NCBI GenBank assembly: GCA_022495005.1
Contig: JAGYXB010001943.1
Coordinates: 682,001-746,000 of the forward strand
From: Rhyacophila brunnea
Lineage: Eukaryota > Arthropoda > Insecta > Trichoptera > Rhyacophilidae
Direction of reading: 5' to 3'
DNA length: 64,000 bases
The notes beneath the pieces were generated by a model. That model saw only the letters and a program-made list of their open reading frames with translations. It did no database searches and had not been told where the DNA came from. The translations under genes and the position numbers were made by a program. Within the stretch, counting starts at the first letter, position 1, and the number at the start of each line of letters is the position of its first letter. Shown one piece after another: positions 60,421 to 64,000 of this stretch.

Positions 60421-60502
60421 GCCACCCCGGCAGGGAATCGAACCCTGCATCTCCTGGGTTTACGCCCCGTCCATTGCATTTACGTCTATGCTACAAGGTG
60501 AC
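60421..60502 (-). repeat. tRNA-like sequence, left arm
   Basis: On the minus strand: box A TAGCATAGACG and box B GGTTCGATTCC both fit the pol III consensus. CACCTTG pairs with CGGGGTG as a 7-bp acceptor stem allowing G-U pairs. GCAT/ATGC forms a D-stem, and CAGGG TTCGATT CCCTG forms a T-arm. The anticodon arm is irregular (GGG GCGTAAA CCC, no T before an anticodon), so it is not a working tRNA. Confidence 0.7.
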
Positions 60503-60762
60503 GTGCTAATTGCGACAAATTTTAACGATTGGCTTTTTTAATACCTACTCATCAGCGTTCTTCTAAATCAAGCTACTTTGGCAATCGGTTTTTGTTTTAT
60601 TAAATCAAAGTAGATACCTATAACTTCAATTACTAACCGACGTCGTGGATTTCTCTAATATTTTTTATGATAAAACCGATTGACAAAGTAGCTTGATTTA
60701 GAAGAACGCTGATGAGTAGGTATTAAGAAGGCCAATAGTTAAAAATTTGTCGCAATTAGTAC

Positions 60763-60845
60763 GTCGCCTTGTAGCACAGAGGTAAATGCAACGAACGGGG
60801 GCGTAAACCCAGGAGATGCAGGGTTCGATTCCCTGCCGAGGTGGC
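60763..60845 (+). repeat. tRNA-like sequence, right arm
   Basis: Mirror copy of the left arm with a few changes: box A TAGCACAGAGG, box B GGTTCGATTCC. The D-stem is weakened (GCAC against ATGC) and the acceptor 3' side reads CGAGGTG. Confidence 0.7.
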
Positions 60846-60940
60846 TTACTGTTTTCAAAAAGAATTTTTTCTATTGGTTTTAATATATTTTCTCCGAAAG
60901 TGTTTTTCAAATTTATGTGTGTTAAATATAAATATAATTT

Positions 60941-62277
60941 AATATTTTACTAATCAAAATGTCTTGCATTCTTTTACCCACCCATCTGTGAATTGTACTT
61001 GAATCTGACAATACTTTTCTTGTCAATTAAATGTTATATAATTAGTATTTTCCAGAATGGACTCATATGTTTTATGTTATATATTTACAAACATGTTTTC
61101 TCCAATTTTAAAAATATTTTTTTACAAACGAATAATCATTGTCGTAAATTAATATAAATCATTCAGTGGTCATTTTTTGACTTCAGTATTGTGCATATAT
61201 TATTATCTTATTAATTACCAAACCATAAGAATGATGTCATTTTTAATATATTATACATTTAAGTAGTGGACGCGATAAAACTAACATATGAGTATCTTTT
61301 TTATCTAAATCCTTCGAAAGGAGTTTCGAATAAACTTAAAAAAGCACTTAATCTTATTTCGTTACGATTCGCTTAGAATAGATCTAAAAGCATTCATTAT
61401 GTAAATCTCTGAAATGTCTACGCTAAAAGGTTATTATCGTTCTAGGAATATTAGTATCTACTTCAAAAGTTATAATGTTATTTGTATCTTGAATTAATTT
61501 TATAAAAAAAATACTTTTATCAAAAAGATTAATGATGAATACATGCCGTGTTATTAATTAAATGAATAACAATAACATGGTATATATTTCATTTCGTTTT
61601 ATCATTGCTAAATTCTTTTAATCCTACTGATATGAATAGATTGATATTTTTAATTTCTTATCTAAAAACAATAATTTATTGAGTTTTTTAACGTTGACTT
61701 AATTTGTCTGTTTTATATTGTATTTATATTGTACTAATCTGACTTTATTTTAATTCTATTGAAATGAATGATAACAATAATATTAAACCATATTCTACAA
61801 CTAACATAATATATTATTACTTGAACGATTTCATATGTGCCTATGTACGTAAAAGAAATTATTATTGTTATGTCAAACTTTATTTGAAAGAGTGTTAAAA
61901 TAATTGCATTTTTTGATTTTATGTGATATCATTTAAATTTCTTTTTGTAATAGAGCTTTCATTTGAAACCTACTCAATGAGACACGTTCCATTCTCAAAC
62001 ATACCTACTAGCCGCTATCGAATGTTCCATATTCAAACATTTTCCGCAGAGAGACGAATGACTCACGACTATTCAAATTTACAATACATGCACACCGCAT
62101 ATTTCGTTATAAAGCATACTTACTTGAATTGTCTTTATTTATCTAGTGGTAACACAGGCAACGCTGAACATACAGATAACTTATCTACCGCTACAAATAG
62201 TAAACTCTACTCTATATACCCTTAATAATATGGTCATTTCGATCTTGAAATTGGTCGAATCGTTTTGATTTCAAAAT
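60941..62277. other. No gene seen
   Basis: AT-rich sequence. The frame at 61923-62225 (100 codons) starts at a non-ATG codon and resembles nothing known. Confidence 0.45.
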
Positions 62278-62741
62278 AATAATTACAAGATAAAAAGAAC
62301 TTTTTATATACAACATTATTATATTTTCTGTTGAATCATATAAACTTGACTTGACTAGCTTAAATCGATCAAAATAATTTGTACTTGATAGAAATACTGA
62401 ATAAATATACTGAAATGTCATTTTGACACTTCATATATATTTCCATAGTAACGCACGTATAGATTAAATAATTTAGTTGCTAAGACCCACTTAGCAACCA
62501 ATAATAGTTTTACTTTTTTTGAATTTCTTCTGAAATAACTTTTCATACAAAATAGAATTAACTGAAAATGAAATCAATTCTACTTAAAAATGGCTATATA
62601 TTTTTTTTAAAAAATGCATTGGCATCGTGTTATGATATATTCTAAAAGTTTTAAATGTCTAGCTAGTCGGGAAGTTAGTTAAAAATCGATTGCAAGATGT
62701 GTACCGGACAAATGAGAATACGAGTTAAGAAAAACTTTGTA
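62278..62741 (-). mobile_element. Repeat A copy 7
   Basis: Begins AATAATTACAAGATAAAAAG, includes TTCCATAGTAACGCACG and CTAGCTAGTCGGGAAGTTAG, and ends AATACGAGTTAAGAAAAACT. It is the most diverged full-length copy. Confidence 0.8.
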
Positions 62742-64000
62742 ATAAATTCAATTGAACTAGGTTCAGTTAATCTAGATTCTTGATTAATTCTCAACTCTTT
62801 TTTGCAATTTCACGTAATCTACCATCAAAAGTGTTATTAATTCCAATTCATTTTTTTTTAATTTGCCACTCCAAATCTTTAATTTTTAATTTGCCAAATT
62901 TGCCGAAATTTGCTAAATTTTTAATTTGACACTCCACACATCTTGCTCTAAGAGACGCACTATCATCACCAATGGAGTGAGTAAACAATAATTAGTAGAA
63001 TATATTATTATAACAGTTGTTAAAATTTAATTCTTCAAGTTTTGTTCCTTCATATCTAATATCAATCTAATCCATCTTAACCTAAATAAACTCAACTTTT
63101 CAAATAAGCACTACATGACTTAAATGAAGGTCACGTTAACCTTGCCTAGCCTATCACCAAAATGGTTTTAAGATGTTACTTACCTTCCGGATGAAAGTTT
63201 CCGAATTCTCTTGGAGCCCTTAACTGATGTCGCAGTTCGGTTAGGTTAGGTTAATAATAATTAGTATCTTTATAAGGCATTTGACTAATGTTAATTCACC
63301 CATGATCTCTTTTAAATCGCAAACAGCTAGTAAGACTATATTATCCGATATGCTGAGACACATATAATTGCTGTCAATACACTATATTATTTGTTATTTT
63401 GAAAAATATATTTTGTTCTTAATATTCATTAAATTTCTCATCATTTATTTTAAGGATCTGTATATATTTTTCTGGCATTATTTTTTTTCAATTTAAGACT
63501 TACTAAGTAAACAATCATCTACCCAAGGTAAAACTCAATTACGGCTTATTGTTATAAATCGTGTAGCAATCAAATATGTCATAGTTTTTTGCTGTTTTAT
63601 TTATACGCTTTTTAGTGGGTGTAAGTACTAAATGAAAAATAGCTATGATCGGTGATAAATGACTTAGTTTTTGTGCTTGCTAATTGTAATTAGTCTTCAC
63701 TCAGTTTTAAAAAAATGTTCATAATATATTGAGGCCAATATTTTGTTTTATGTTATTAATAATAATGGTTAATTTTTAATAGTTTTGTTAATTCTTCAAC
63801 ATTTGAGTTATTTATATTGACATCTGTTTTGGGCTATGGGTTGGGCCATTTCCGACTGAAGAGGAAAGCCGATACATTCACGACTGGTCCTACCTTTTCA
63901 CCCCTCCCGTTGTCTTTGGGGATGTCCTGTCATTGTCATTGAGTGCTCATAATAACGCGTCTGTCGTGTTCACTTATCGGAGTATTCTTAGTTTCAGATT
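62742..64000. other. No gene seen; low-complexity and GC-richer ends
   Basis: A TTTAATTTGCC-type low-complexity stretch at about 62855-62935. A TTAGG-type run (GGTTAGGTTAGG) at 63239-63250. A GC-richer patch from about 63830 to the window end that may belong to a repeat or an exon cut off by the edge; no frame could be confirmed. Confidence 0.4.

Larger units (their letters stand above)
60280..60940. mobile_element. Repeat C foldback with two tRNA-like arms
   Basis: The left arm (about 60340-60600) and right arm (about 60660-60925) are nearly identical in inverted orientation. Each carries a tRNA-derived segment, and a centre of about 60 bases holds ACTAACCGACGTCGTGGATT. The outer block CAATAGAAAAAATCCTTTTT and the inner block AGCTTGATTTAGAAGAACGC are shared by both arms. 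The left side extends further to the C terminus (ATTCAACGAATAATTC). The result looks like two SINE-like units joined head to head, or one foldback element that captured a tRNA gene before duplicating. Confidence 0.8.

Noticed and set aside
60421..60502. Functional tRNA gene
   Set aside because: Promoter boxes and two stems are good, but the anticodon arm is abnormal and the unit is duplicated inside a repeat family.
61923..62225. 100-codon gene
   Set aside because: No convincing start or motif, and composition equals the flanks.
13551..62741. CRISPR-like array from the seven A copies
   Set aside because: Copies are 480 bp, far apart, in both orientations and diverged; this is an interspersed repeat.

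Overview
This 64 kb window is AT-rich nuclear DNA of an animal, most likely an insect. The reasons are a coding exon ending in a canonical splice donor (GTGAGT), mariner, hAT, foldback and non-LTR elements, tRNA-derived SINE-like repeats, and TTAGG-type tracts (the usual insect telomere unit) inside two foldback elements. The base composition and the many TAGGTA-like words recall hemipterans such as aphids, but that placement is inference. No operon, CRISPR array, rRNA gene or intact tRNA gene was seen.

Only one host gene segment is convincing: a coding exon at 41041-41978 (+), about 312 codons, probably the first coding exon of a multi-exon gene. I do not recognise the product. No following exon could be identified, so its intron may run for many kilobases or past the window end. 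Everything else that can be recognised is mobile DNA or its debris.

Layout. 1-13.5 kb: debris of repeat families named here C, D, F and G, a small TIR element (4189-4576), LINE remnants (5.5, 7.0-7.4 and 8.2 kb) and an inverted repeat (7841-8039). 13.5-24 kb: repeat A copies 1-3 (copy 2 split by a LINE with an inverted 5' end), a LINE tail, a hAT-like element carrying a nested C copy, and a foldback. 24.4-25.7 kb: a nearly intact mariner with one frameshift. 25.8-34.8 kb: SINE E copies, repeat H, a hAT deletion derivative and LINE tails. 34.8-41 kb: mostly unannotated AT-rich sequence with one long-TIR foldback (38.1-38.5 kb). 41-42 kb: the host exon. 43-51 kb: a second hAT-like copy, SINE E, repeat D, a hAT MITE and a Jockey-like LINE tail. 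53-64 kb: a second TTAGG-containing foldback, C copies including a foldback with two tRNA-like arms, three more A copies, and a perfect 57-bp hairpin repeat.

Relations between parts. The SINE E 3' end resembles that of the LINE at 19.8 kb (GGATATGG followed by AAG repeats), as expected if the SINE borrows that LINE's reverse transcriptase. Nested insertions give relative ages: the LINE is younger than A copy 2, and a C copy is younger than the 16.6 kb hAT-like element. No cooperating gene system was found. The most unusual items are the tRNA-like foldback (60.3-60.9 kb), the TTAGG-containing foldbacks and the perfect hairpin at 58.9 kb.
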